NCBI GenBank assembly: GCA_905250115.1
Contig: CAJNOI010000008.1
Span: 307,689-371,688 of the forward strand
Direction of reading: 5' to 3'
From: Adineta steineri
Taxonomy: Eukaryota > Rotifera > Eurotatoria > Adinetida > Adinetidae
DNA length: 64,000 nt
In this document: piece after piece, positions 13,401 through 25,223 of the stretch
How the letters are laid out: every line of letters begins with the position of its first letter
How positions within the stretch are numbered: the stretch's first letter is position 1
Program-made: the position numbers and the translations under genes
Notes under the pieces: generated by a model
What the model saw: only the letters and a program-made list of their open reading frames with translations
Databases searched by the model: none
What the model was told of the DNA's origin: nothing

Positions 13401-13520
13401 AATTCAACAATTTTTGTTGTACGACGTCGTGCAGCTAATGAGCTAAAAGAATAATTAACGATTATAGTTTAATTGAAAAAATATAAATATTATTTACCGT
13501 CGTGGTGGTGGTGCAGGCAT
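10490..13520 (-). CDS. NCAPH: Condensin complex subunit 2 (NCAPH/Barren, kleisin)
   Basis: Six exons on the minus strand: 13520-13498, 13442-13092, 13041-12527, 12473-12175, 12122-11492, 10974-10490; 767 residues against 741 in human. NCAPH is the kleisin of condensin I, bridging the SMC2/SMC4 heads for mitotic chromosome compaction. The N-terminal kleisin helix region is visible (residues about 40-125, ending VIDTSAKIYGYRVDA, matching the conserved 'DASAKIY' block). Further on are the Barren-type VRRVKAKTATFI and CQWRGG segments, a middle block with DYSYFDATKLKLFAGPN, and FARPIHYEKIEFAK. The C-terminal winged-helix part includes FSILCENLADH. It is divergent with TTC12, 188 bp apart, implying a shared promoter region. 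Intron 5 carries a MITE-like insertion. Confidence 0.93.
11034..11469. mobile_element. MITE-like element with 30-bp terminal inverted repeats in NCAPH intron 5
   Basis: The left end at 11039-11068 (TGTCAAGAAATCCGG followed by AAAAAGAAA) is repeated as its reverse complement at 11435-11464, with at most one base difference over about 30 bp. Flanking it, TAATTTTA occurs at 11026-11033 and again at 11470-11477, consistent with an 8-bp target duplication of hAT type. If that is right, the outermost five bases of the left end have diverged. The interior lacks a transposase. It contains a G-rich/C-rich paired repeat at 11097-11150. Non-autonomous status is inferred from the 430-bp length. Confidence 0.75.
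11097..11150. repeat. Paired G-rich/C-rich short repeat inside the MITE-like element
   Basis: GAGTGTGGGTGTAGG is followed after about 20 bp by CCACCCACACCCTC, its near reverse complement. It is one of the best preserved copies of the dispersed family, here sitting in a transposon-like unit. Confidence 0.7.
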
Positions 13521-13708
13521 TTTCGTTATGATTAACAATAACGAACAGGTTGCTTTTGTTCGTTTTCTTTCCGCCTTGTCATTTAAAACAGCCAATTCGA
13601 TTGATGGCGCTACTGTCGGATATGAAATTTTAAATTCTTGTCGTTCGTGGAAACGATATGATAATGGAGTAAGATCGATTCTTTTTCTTCTTTTTAAATT
13701 TTCATCCC
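13521..13708. promoter_or_regulatory. Bidirectional intergenic promoter region NCAPH/TTC12
   Basis: Only 188 bp separate the two divergent start codons, so both promoters must lie here or in the first exons. No TATA element is obvious at a convincing position. Open frames across this region have no coding support. Confidence 0.5.
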
Positions 13709-16649
13709 ATGGCCAACGAAACACAAGAAGATCTTAATGATTTTTTATCGAAAGTCGATGATATTCGTAAGTAGATAAAAAAAAACTTTCTTTCATTTTA
13801 CTATATTTTTTAATAGATCGTCTTGTTCAAAATTTATCTTCTAATGATACAAATGATGTATCAAAAGCAATGCAAGAATCAGATATATTACTTAAAGAAA
13901 TATCGAAAACAGGTGTTAATCGCACTGTGATAAATAAATCACCTTCTGAACCATTACCACAACAACATGTATCGCAAGGTAATAGATATCGATATGTATA
14001 TATTTGTATTTCTTGTTTTTCTCGTAATAGATGCATTTATGAGTGCTATAGAAAAAGATGCTAATGAACGTGCTGAAAATCGTCGAAAAAATAAAATTCT
14101 AGCTGATGAATTAAAAGCAAAAGGAAATGAAGCATTTCATCAACAATTATATGAACAAGCAATTGATTATTACACACAAGTACAGATGATTAATGAAAGA
14201 AATATGCGAAAATATTAGAAATTTTATTTTAGGGTTTAAAATTGAAAAAAGATTATGATATATTATATACAAATAGAGCACAAGTTTACGTAAAACAAGG
14301 TCGATATGAAGATGCAATCAATGATTGTGTTTGGGCTTTGAAAGTAAGAGTGACTTTCGAAACTATTTCATACGAATTTTTCTTTAGGCAACACCAACAT
14401 TTATCAAGGCTTTTGTTATCAAAGGCAAATGTTTAATGAATTTAAAAGAATTTGATCGTGCTAAAGAAGAATTTGTTGAAGCTGAACAAATCGCCATAAA
14501 AAATTTTGATTCAATAAATACACGTCGTATGATAGAAGGCTCGTGAGTGAAATGAAAAACTCGAAAAGATTATCTTTTTTGATATATTTTTTAGAATGTA
14601 TTGAAGAAGTTGAACGACAACGTAATCAACATCAACGAGAAGAATCTGCAAGAATATTTCTATCAAATGAAAATCCATCGGAATTAATGAATTTAACAAA
14701 TACATTAAAAAAATTAAATGCTGATAAACAACCGATTATTTATTATACAGGTGGAATTGATCTTCTCTGTCAATTAATAAAAGATGGTTTGTTTAATTAA
14801 ATTTTAAAATAAATCACGACTTTTATTTCATTTTTAGAAACAACTAGAACAGCATTTCGTGTTAATAATGGTTTTAATTTATTTAATTCTCATTCGATTA
14901 TAATAGAAAATGATCAGAATGAAAACTTATCTCAAGCTGTTTTTAATCTAATGATTATTCTTTCACAAGATGATGGTATATACTCAAAAAAAGAAGAATT
15001 TTTTTAAAAATCTATTTGTATTTAGATGAAAATACTAAACAATGTTTAGAAAGTAAATATTTAAATAATTATTTAAAGAAAAATAATTATTCATCAATTG
15101 CACTTCAATTTCTTGTTGATATAACATTAAATCCAAAAGCTCGATTAATTCTTCTACAAAAAATCAATCCAAACGAGTACAAATAATTCATTTTTCATCT
15201 TAACAAAAAAAAATAAAATCTTTTATTTTAGATTTATTCAACATTTAATGAATATGATTAACGATAAAAAATCGAATCCAATATATGCTGCAAAATTATT
15301 AAGTAATTTAGCAATTGAATCCAAGTAAGAATATTAATTAAAATCAGATAAACGGATTACCTTCAAAATCTTGAAAATAAAAACCATCTTCAGGGTGTGA
15401 TTGTGCTTACCGTAGATAAGATACACCAACATCCACACCGGTGTCCATATCCGCACCCACACCCACCTAAATAAACTATTGTTTTATTGTTATTTAGAAT
15501 TAAACAATGTTTTAATAATAAAACTGAATTGATAAAATTAATTTCAATTATAGTAAGAACCGATTATTTATTTGTATTGAATATCTGTGTTCGCCATATA
15601 TAGAAATCGTCTGTGATTAATGAACAAACTCGAACTGTGATATTATCATTATTAACAAATCTGTGTTCGGAAAAAACAATTCGTTCATATGTTATTGAAC
15701 AAACTGAACTCTTACAGATATTAATTAAAGATTTTGAACAAACTGATAATGAACATCAATTAAATCTACTTGGATTATTCATTAATCTAACAAATGAAAA
15801 AAGTACTGTTCTAGAAAGCATTTATAAACAAGTAATTTTATCTTAAATTAGAAATTCATTTTTTTGTCTAAATTTAGTTATGTTTTAGTTATGTGAATTA
15901 ATCTTAACAAAATTAAGAAATTCTTTACATCAACAACGAATTTTTACATTATTAGGAAATATTGCTATGCATTATGAACAAGCTGTTGGTATTCTTATTC
16001 AACACAATATTGTTTCATGGATTAGTCAAGCTTTACAACAGGTTTACTTAAATTGAACTCTAAAAAAAACATAACATCTGTTTTTTTTACAGAATGCTAA
16101 TGAAGAAAAGATTCGAGCTGCAGTTAGACTTTCAGCATTATGTACACAAGGAAATGAACAAGCACAACAAGCTGTTGCTAACGATAAAAAACGTAAGTTT
16201 CTTATATATCGTGTAACAAGATTTGCTCGATTATTTTTAGTGTTTCGACATATCCTACTAGTATCCTCTTTTCTTGTTCTAGTTTTATCTCTTATTTATG
16301 ACCAATTACTAACAAGTCAACATTCTTTACTTATTGGAAATGCTTCATTAGTTTTTGGACATATTATTATTCATTCATCAGTACGTATATTCTTAAAAGA
16401 GAATTCAGGAATAGAAAAAACAATTGGTCAAATGCTAAAATTAGTTGAAGAATCATGGTTAAGTAAAGTAGCAAGAAAAAATGTTGCTATTTTTATAACT
16501 AAATTGGTCAAAGCTGATGAAAGGTATGAAAGACTAGTATTACATTTTTACATACAAGTCATTTTTTATTATTTAGATTTTTAGAAGAATTTCGAAAACA
16601 ACATGGTACTGAAATTCTTCATTCAGCCCTTAAAGATGTTGAATTATAA
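13709..16649 (+). CDS. TTC12: Tetratricopeptide repeat protein 12 (TTC12)
   Basis: Fifteen exons: 13709-13766, 13817-13978, 14031-14179, 14233-14343, 14388-14526, 14595-14786, 14838-14975, 15026-15176, 15232-15324, 15498-15552, 15604-15831, 15889-16041, 16093-16192, 16283-16523, 16577-16649; 680 residues against 705 in human. In vertebrates TTC12 is a cytoplasmic factor for dynein-arm assembly in cilia. Matching features are the N-terminal DLNDFLSKVDDI, the AFMSAIEKDANERAENRR block (family: AFLASVEKDAKERAKRR) and LADELKAKGNEAF opening three TPR units (residues about 105-205) with LYTNRAQVYVKQGRYEDAI. Then comes IIYYTGGIDLLCQLI and a long ARM-like helical C-terminal half. The donor of exon 5 was set at 14527 (GTATGA), because the stronger-looking GTGAGT at 14533 breaks the frame. 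Confidence 0.92.
15391..15469. repeat. Paired G-rich/C-rich short repeat in TTC12 intron 9
   Basis: CAGGGTGTGATTGTGC and, 45 bp on, CCGCACCCACACCCACCT are near reverse complements; an additional CATCCACACC lies between them. The 173-bp host intron is over three times longer than most of its neighbours, so this copy probably arrived by insertion. Confidence 0.6.
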
Positions 16650-16789
16650 TAGAAAATTTGTTTTAACATTTTTAAATAAAAACTTCTTACGTTATATTTA
16701 CTTTATCAACTTCAAGAAGGTCTCAATGAATAATATTCTGATCTTTTATTTTTATTTCAAAATAACTATAAATAACAAAACTTGATTAT

Positions 16790-17408
16790 TTATTTATTTT
16801 CTTCTTCTGCGTTTGGTGACCATTGATTAATCCAGTTTGTTAAATTTTCAACATTCTTTTTGAAATCATCTTCTGTTTCATTTGTAATTTCATGAATAAT
16901 ATTTTCATCAAATGATTCTTGTGCTTCATCAAGACAAACTTGAAAAATTTCGGATTGAATATTTTGTTCAATTTTTTTATCAGAATAATTTCGTTTTTTT
17001 AATCGTTCATATAATTTATCATTACTACAACGAATAACAAATACACCATGAATATGATCACTGTCAGGTACAATTCCTGCACTATGATAATCAATAATTA
17101 AACCGGATGGTGGAGATGATTTTTGAAAATATTCATCATCTAAATAATCATGTACTGCATCATCATTTAATATTTGACATTCATTTTCTTCATCATATTC
17201 GAGAAGAAATTTTTGTTGTTTAGCTAAATCATTAATGTTAAGATATGTTAAAGATTTATTTGCGGAACATAATTCTTGACATAGACGAGATTTACCAACA
17301 CCTAAAAGAAAATAATTAGGATTAAATAGATGAAGAATAGATGAAAAATGATAGCATACCTGGTGTACCACAAATAACAATATTTGGAAGTTGTTTTGTT
17401 GAACTCAT
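16790..17408 (-). CDS. AK6: Adenylate kinase isoenzyme 6 (AK6/CINAP)
   Basis: Two exons on the minus strand, 17408-17360 and 17301-16790; 186 residues. AK6 is a small nuclear adenylate kinase/ATPase (AMP + ATP to 2 ADP) linked to 18S rRNA maturation. The P-loop GTPGVGKS spans the intron (glycine codon split). The AMP-site region YLNINDLAKQQ, LIIDYHSAGI, VFVIRC and YERLKKRNYSDKKIEQNIQ match the family (human: INVGDLA, VIVDYHGC, YERLETRGYNEKKLTDNIQ). EIFQVCLDEAQESF follows. The tail-to-tail spacing with TTC12 is 140 bp. Start chosen at MSSTKQLPNI, giving a family-typical N-terminus. Confidence 0.95.
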
Positions 17409-17720
17409 TTAGATGAAATAGTTATTTTATTTTATTTTTACTAGTGAATATCTTGAAAAGGGAGAGACATTTTTATATATCGAATTAAGCAACCAATTAT
17501 GATAAGAAAGAGAAGATGGCGCTTATAATCGTTTTCACATGCGAGTTTACTGTAAAAACATTGAAAGGAGAAATGTCGAACAAATCGAAAAAAAGACGTA
17601 GTAGGTAGCACTATATTTCGACATTTTTATCATTCGACATTTTTAGTTTCGATGTTTTTATAGTAAACCATATTACCAACATACCAAGCTACACAGCACA
17701 CATTTCATCAACAGTATACA
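17409..17720. other. Intergenic region between divergent AK6 and F-box/LRR genes
   Basis: 312 bp without an open frame; it must contain the promoters of both divergent genes. A short repeat of TTCGACATTTTTA-like sequence occurs at about 17617-17655 (ATTTCGACATTTTT, ATTCGACATTTTT, TTCGATGTTTTTA). No other signal was recognised. Confidence 0.5.
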
Positions 17721-20700
17721 ATGGTAAACCAAACTGGCGTCAACTTCCTTACATTACCGGTAGAACTGGTCTACCGAATTTTGGACCATGAATCGGACTT
17801 CACCATGTTTTGCTCAATGAGAAACGTATGTGAACGATTCAATAGCATCTTAGATAGCTACAATCGATATCAGGTAAACTTTTTTCTACCATGATAGCTA
17901 AGTTTTTATCTAATGACTTCAGTACCATATACGTCATTAAGCTATTTTACACTCAAAATAATTTATCACCTATTCCTTTCTCCTGAAGAATTACTTTTTT
18001 TATTATGACAATTTGAAAATAGTATCCTGATAAACAGGAAAAATAATTCCTTCTTTTCTTTCTTCTCAATTTCAACTAAATATTCCACGTTTCAAACTAG
18101 ATATGATGTGATAAACATACCATGCCTAGATAAGAACGAAGAAAAGGAATAAAATATTGTTATTTGCTCTTTATGTGTATCTTACTTCACTACTCTAACC
18201 CACGTAACACCGATCAACTATTCTGTCTCTTCATCCGTACTGTATCTCTAGCTCTACTATTCCATTTAGACACTCACCACATTACATGTCTGGGATGATG
18301 AAATTGGAAATGTTGGAGCACAAGCTGCAGGTCATGCATTGCAACACAACACAGTAACTCTCATGGTCTCCGTATTTGTACTATATCTTTCCTCCACTTT
18401 TTCATTTAGACAATCACCGAATTAGATCTCTCCTTCAATCGAATCGGAGATGTTGGAGCACAATCTTTGAGTCATTCATTACTACACAACACAGTAGCTC
18501 ATATTGACTCCTTATTTGTACTATATCTTTACATCCATTTTTTAATTTAGACACTGACCACACTAATTCTCCATAATAATGAAATCGGGGATGTTGGAGC
18601 ACAAGCGTTCGGTGACGCATTAAAACATAACACAGTGACACTTGTCCTCCACTTATCTATACTATGTCTTTACATCTATTTTTTCATCTAGACACTGACC
18701 ACACTAAATCTTTTCCTAAATGAAATTGGACATGTTGGAGCACAATCTTTAAGTGATGCATTGCAACACAATACAGTAATACTTGTTGCCTCCTAATCTG
18801 TACTATCTCTTTACCTCCACTTTTTCATCTAGATACTGACCACACTGGATCTCGGATATAACAACATTAGAGATGCTGGAGCACAAGCTTTGGGTGATGT
18901 ACTAAAACACAACACAGTAACTCTTATTCTCTCGTTATATGTACCATGTCTTTACCTTTATCTTTTTCATCTAGACACTCACCATACTACAACTCGCATG
19001 TGCTGGAATCGGACATGTTGGAGCGCAATATTTAGGTGATGGATTAAAACACAACAGAGTAACTCTTATTCTCTATTTATCTGTACTGTGTCTTTACCAC
19101 CACTTTTTCATCTAGACACTCACCAGACTAGAATTGGACGATAATTCAATCCAAGATGTTGGGGCCGAATCTTTGAGTAATGCATTAAAACACAATAGAG
19201 TAACTCTTATTCTCTTCTTATGTGTATTGTGCCTTTACCTCTACTTTTTCATTTAGACCCTCACCACACTAAATCTCCAACTTAATGGAATCGGAGAGGT
19301 TGGAATACAATCTTTATATCAGGCATTACAACACAACAAAGTATCTCTTATTCTCTTTTTATCTGCACTATGTCTTTACCTCTATTTTTTCATTCAGACA
19401 CTGACCAAACTAGATCTGGAAAATAATGAAATCAGACATGTTGGAGCACAATCATTGGGTGATGCATTAAAACACAACACAGTAACTCTTATTCTCTTCT
19501 TATGTGTACTATGTCTTTACCTTCACTTTTTATCTAGACACTGACTAAACTAGATCTGGAAGATAATGAAATCGGAGATGCTGGAGCACAAGATTTGGGT
19601 GATGCATTGAAATACAACACAGTGACGCTTGTTCTCTTCTTATCTGTACTATGTTTTAACATCCATTTTTTCATCTAGACACTGACCACCCTAATTCTCC
19701 AGAATAATGAAATCGGGGATGTTGGAGCACAAGCTTTAGGTGATGCATTAAAACACAACACAGTGACTCTTATTCTCTTCTTATCTATACTATGTCTTTA
19801 TTTCTATTATTTTATCCAGACATTGACCAGACTAGATTTGAAAGATAATGCAATCAGAGATGCTGGAGCACAAGCTTTGGGTGATGCATTGAAACACAAC
19901 ACAGTAACTCTTATTCTCTTCTTATGTGTACTATTGCTTGATCTCCACTCTTTCGTTCAGACGCTCACTACACTATATTTCTTTCAAAATGAAATTAGAC
20001 ATGTTGGAGCACAAGCTTTGGGTGATGCATTACTGCACAACACAGTAACTTTTATTCTCTTCTTATCTGTACTATGTTTTTACCTCCACGCTTTCTTCCA
20101 GACGCTCACCACACTATGGCTCACATATAATGAAATCGGAGATCTTGGAGCACAATCTTTTGGACATGCATTAAAACACAACACAGTATTTTTGATTGTC
20201 TCCTTACCTGTACGATGTCTTTACCTTCACTGTTTTTATTTAGACACTCACCTCACTAGATCTGTCGGCCAATGGAATAGGAGATGTTGGAGCACAATTA
20301 TTGGGTGATGCATTAAAACACAACACAGTAACTATTATTCTCTCCTTTTCTCTACTATGTCTTTATCTCTACTTTATCACCCAGACACTAATCAGACTCG
20401 ATCTAGAAGATAATGCAATCAGACATGTTGGAGCGCAATCTTTGGGCGCTGGATTACAAGACAACTCAGTAACTCTTATTCTCTTCTTATCTGTACTGCC
20501 TCTTTACTTCTATTATTTCATCTAGACACTAACCACACTAAATCTCCAATATAATAGAATCGAAGCGGCTGGAGCACAATCTTTGGGTGATGGATTAAAA
20601 CGCAACACAGTAACTCTTATTCTCTCTTCACCCATATCATGTGTTTACCTCGACTTTTCATGTAGACACTCACCACACTAGATCTGTCGGCCAATAGAAT

Positions 20701-21334
20701 TGGAGATGTTGGAGCACAATCGTTAAGTGATGCATTACTACACAACAGAGTAACTCTTACTCTCTCCTTATGTGTTTTCTGTCTTTACCTCCAAGTTTTC
20801 ATCTAGACGCTGACCACACTAATTCTCTTTGAGAATCGTATCGGTGATTTTGGAGCACAATCTTTGGGTGATGCATTAAAGCACAACAGAGTAACTTTTA
20901 TTCTCTCCTTATCTCTATTATGTCTTTATCTCCACTTTTTCATCTAGATATTGACCACACTAATTCTCTGGGACAATCAAATCGGAGATGTTGGAGCACA
21001 ATCTTTAAGTGATGCATTAAAGCACAACTCAGTAACTCTTTTTCTCGCCTTGTTTATACTCTGACGTTTCCTCCACTTATCCATCTAGACACTCACAACA
21101 CTAAGTGTCTCCGAGAATCGAATCGAAGATGTTGGTGGACAGTCTTTGGCTGATGCATTACAACACAACACAGTAACTTCTATTCTCTCTTTACCTATAT
21201 CATGTCTTGGTGTCGACTTGTTCATCTAGGTACTCACCGAGCTTGATCTTCGTGGAAATTCGATATGTGATGGTGCATTAAAAGCAATCTATGAATTACT
21301 TGGACAGAGGAACGAGGAAGAAAAACGTGAATAG
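17721..21334 (+). CDS. F-box-like protein with 22 ribonuclease-inhibitor-type leucine-rich repeats, one repeat per exon
   Basis: Twenty-three exons, all phase 0, 673 residues. Exon 1 (17721-17873) encodes an F-box-like helix (LPVELVYRILDH...NVCERFNSIL). After a 396-bp intron, 21 exons of exactly 84 nt follow, starting at 18270, 18410, 18551, 18692, 18833, 18975, 19116, 19257, 19398, 19538, 19679, 19820, 19961, 20102, 20244, 20385, 20526, 20666, 20807, 20948 and 21089. Each encodes one 28-residue LRR with consensus TLTTLxLxxNEIGDVGAQ then SLGDALKHNT. The last exon (21230-21334) holds a shortened repeat and an acidic/basic tail. Introns are 56-58 nt and nearly identical to each other, so exon and intron were duplicated together. 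An F-box would tie it to SCF ubiquitin ligases with the LRR binding substrate; the F-box call is weaker than the LRR call. Confidence 0.88.
18270..21229 (+). repeat. Tandem array of about 141-bp exon-plus-intron units
   Basis: Twenty-one head-to-tail units of 140-142 bp, each an 84-nt LRR exon plus a 56-58-nt intron of the form GTAACTCTTATTCTCT...TTTTTCATCTAG. Sixteen of the 21 introns are 57 nt, a multiple of three. Intron similarity is as high as exon similarity, which points to recent or homogenised unequal exchange. Confidence 0.93.
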
Positions 21335-24300
21335 GAATATTAGGTGTATTTTGATAAAAAGAAAATAGTGGGTGTTAACGGTCTTGGTATTTCGTTTTGT
21401 ATTATGATTTTGATTGAGATACAAAATACATTTGATTGTTTTGAAATTTAATCCGTATTGTGATGATAGTGGTTGCTTAGAGTTTCTTGTATTTGGTGAG
21501 GTGGATGATCGTGTTCTTGTAAAAGAGAGCTTTTGAAGAACTGTGTTGTTAGTGTGCAACGTGTCCAATACTCAGAAAAGATTTTCTGTAACGGTATTGG
21601 TACTCTGAAAGGTTCTTTTTCAGTGTGGTGAGGCAGAAAAGGTTTTGTTTGATAGTATCAGAACGCTGAAAGATCGTTTCGTGTGAGAACGAATAATAGA
21701 AAGTTCCCTCCGATACTTGTGAAAACATGTGATGTTCTTTGCAGTAGTATGAAAGAAAAGGATCTTGCCCAATAATGTTGATATAGATAATATTTCCTGT
21801 AATAATGCGTAACCGTAAAATGTACAGTATGAACCGGTGTTGAATCGAGTATGATTGTTTTAGTTTTGTAAAATTTCTTAGGTCCTTGTAGTTGAACAGC
21901 TGAATTATCAAGGATTTATTCAGAGATTAAAAGAAACTCAGTATAGAACTATTTCGTAACTACGAAAACAGTAGTTTTGTAGTGGTTTGGTATATACGCA
22001 ACAGCCCTGTTATATTTAGTTATGTTATTTTTTTACTCAATTTGATATCGTGTAACATGTATTGAAAGTAATTTTCTATGAAGTATTATATGAAACCGTA
22101 TAATGATGTTGAGGTAGCTTTGTAGCATAGTGATGAAAGAAAGGCAGATAAGTCGTTTGCCGTAGAAGAAATGGTCATGTGGAGAATTGTTGAAACAAAA
22201 TGAAAATGAATGGATTGACAAGTAAGTAGGATATATTTCATCAAACAAATAGGCATCATGAATAGCATAAAGATATAACAATTGTATAAAACTACATTGT
22301 GATGATCATGAAGAATCAAGAAAACAGTAGTTCAAGTTGCTCCAGTTCATATACGTGTTATCTAATAAAAGCGATGCAAAGATATTGTAAATGTGCTTAT
22401 ACAATAAAATATATTATATCTATTTTTGACATAGATATATAGGTCAATAATACAATGTAGAGTGAAATAGCTTTTGAGAGTATATAAATATTGTTACATC
22501 AAATACGTATTTATTGATACATGATATAATCAGGACTAAATGCATCGATAGTTTTCTGGGTAAAAAAGAAGTCATATATATTCTTACTAGATGAATGATA
22601 ATTTTCTATTACTATATCCGAGATAATCATATTCTATTGTCAACATCACTCAGATGAAGAATAGTTTGTATTGTTAAAACAAAGCATAATCCATTCATTT
22701 ATACAATGTTCTGAAAAATCTCCAGAGAAAAATCATTAAAGAGTAAATATTATAATTTGCTTCTGTTTATATATTCTCAAGAAGTACAATATTATATAGT
22801 ATGAATTGTATATAAACTTTGCGTTATAAGAAAATCTCAAATATTCACAGATTATTGTCATTCATTGTTGGGTAACTTACAGAAAATATTTTAGTGTTTA
22901 TAAAGGAGAATTTTAGTTTGATTTGTATTAAGAATTACTTTAGAATGATGGACGAATTAGCAGTATTTTTTTGAAGATGTTTAAAAAATGAGTAAATGAT
23001 CTAAATAATAGTTATACAATCATTACATAATCATATCTATAATTCAGTCAACGACGTTCATAAGTCATTTTTCTCGAATACAACTATATAGTGTACATAT
23101 TCATTGTATAATAAGAACAAGAAGCTGTAATCATTTTTATTGTTTATGACAGATAGCAATATTTGTAATAAAATATTTATTCGATGCAAACTCAACTAAT
23201 AAATACAATTCTGTTCATCTAAAAAGATTTATTTTCAATAAGTAAACTGAAACGATGAAGACTCGTGAGGACGAATTATGGATCTTCACTTATACGGTGG
23301 AAAACAGTGAATGATCAGTACCAACAAAAGTCCATAGTCAAAATTATGTTTTTGCGATACTTCCTGTTAACGAATGATATCAGTTGGATCTTGATATATT
23401 CATCTTGCATTTAAACAGGTAATGAGAATTTCTAATACACACGTCAAGAAAGGAAGAAAACTGGTACAGGATTACATAAATATTTTACGTCACATCGCAT
23501 TAAATATAACGTTGCATATGTAGAAGGTCAACGAATTTCCCGTTAGTTTTTAGGATGGTACTCGTTTCATACTCTTATTATAAAGATGATAAATCTTTAA
23601 ATTTTAGAGCTATTGAATGAATCATATCTTTCTCTGATTTTTGTATAAAATCAGTTTGAATTGTGTTTTTTATATTATAATTAGTTCAAGTTCTCAAAGC
23701 TATGCAAGCTATCAATATTATATGCTACTGTAGTCACAGATGGAATCATATTAGTTCATTCAGTGTGTTGAATTTATCAACATAGAATATGTATCTTATC
23801 TGAAAATAAACTCTTTTAACACTTTTTCTAAAACATAATTTTATTATTTGTTATTCAAATATTTACACGACTAAATGGAATATTTGTCGACCCGTGCTCA
23901 TATATGAGGAAAAGTATGATAGACTAAATGAAATAATTAAAACACTTTCTCTAACTGCTAATGTATCAATTATTTTATAGATAAGTAAATATAACTGTAG
24001 TTCTAAATTCTCATATATTAATTTCTCCCTATGTATTATTTCTATGAACTGTTAATGATATTTTTCATTGCATTACAATTTCAGTGTATAGTAATAAGTA
24101 ACTGATTGATCAACGTTCATCTCTATGTTTTCTCTGTCTATCGATCTATATTACTTGCAATAGTCTTAGTGCATCTGCAAATAGAACCATATAAAAGAAA
24201 TGGTTATGTCTTTGAGATAACAATTTCATGTCTTGTACAAGATTGGTAAAGTATAACTGTCTTATAATAACAAAGAATACTTCAAAACTCATTGAAACTG

Positions 24301-25223
24301 TAAAGTGAGTCTTTATTAACAAATGGGCACACTATGTTATCATGTAATTTTATTCTTGAAATAACGTAACATAAGTATTTCTTATCTACTTAATTTACAT
24401 AATTTTAATTCACTGAAGTTGTATCAATTCAATTATTCTTCATCTTTTTTTTCTCTTTCTTTTTTTTGATCAAATCGATCTTATTCTCAAAGTTTACCAA
24501 TAATGCTCTCTGATCAAGATTGTGTTGCATAAACTTCTAATAAGAAAAAACAAACGAGGCAAAAGAGCATTTCATACATATGAAACAATTTCAAGTGTGA
24601 ATTTTTCTAAATTACATTAACAAAAATTAACTACTGCTTGAAACCTTTAAAACGTTTTCAAGAGAAAAATTGAGGTTGCAACTATAACAACATGTATTTA
24701 AATGGCGACGAAATATACATTCATATGTACAGAACAGGATTTTCATCCATGTAAATATTATTTTTATACTTAAGAAAAGATGTTTTCTTTTTTTTTTTTC
24801 TTTCTTTCTTTTATTCTTATCAGACTCATACAAGTAAAGTAACAGAAATTATAAAAATTCTCTTTCCCAAAGTATCATATATAGGTTCAAGTTTCATTCT
24901 CAATAAACATTTATTTCTTGTTAGAAGAACTGTGCTCTATAACATACATATATGTGTATGTGTCTCGTTCATTTTTTACTTCTTTTACAAATGAAAATCA
25001 AACAAAATCCTAGAAGAAACAGAACGGATCAAGTGTTGTTACTCTCCCATTTCAACCTTTTCTCTCATCACCTGTTGTTCATTACAAATGATGCATACAT
25101 GCGATCGCAAAAAAGGAGAATAATGAACTTTTACATTCTTTCTTTTCTCTTTCTTCTTTTTCTCTATTTAAGATATACATGGAATCAATGCATAGTACAT
25201 AAAAGAGCACTTTTACCGCCATT
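21335..25223. other. Gene-free AT-rich intergenic region
   Basis: Nearly 3.9 kb without a recognisable exon. The longest open frame (21549-21911, minus) is A/T-driven and shows no domain; it overlaps a loosely periodic stretch with CTGAAAG/CAGAAAA motifs at about 21570-21700 that may be 3' UTR or a decayed repeat. A hammerhead-ribozyme-like string at about 23248-23278 was examined and rejected. No RNA gene was recognised. Confidence 0.6.

Noticed and set aside
14527..14538. GTGAGT donor at 14533 in TTC12
   Set aside because: It is the better consensus, but the resulting phase leads to a stop in the next exon; GTATGA at 14527 restores a continuous frame.
16381..16408. A 28-nt intron (GTACGT...TTCAG) in TTC12 exon 14
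   Set aside because: Too short to splice, and the sequence reads through in frame with sensible residues, so it was kept as coding.
19763..20308. 181-codon single-exon protein
   Set aside because: It is read-through of three 57-nt introns in the LRR array; every intron has a normal donor and acceptor. The pattern itself is reported as a finding.
21549..21911. 120-codon open frame on the minus strand downstream of the LRR gene
   Set aside because: No domain, composition follows the local base content, no splice context; probably chance in a loosely repetitive 3' region.
23248..23278. Hammerhead-ribozyme-like string (CGATGAAGACTCGTGAGGACGAA)
   Set aside because: It resembles the CUGAUGAG...GAGGACGAA core, but the CUGAUGA box has two mismatches, the GAAA box reads GAAT, and stem II does not pair. 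It is not enough for a ribozyme call, though Penelope-like elements in rotifers do carry such motifs.
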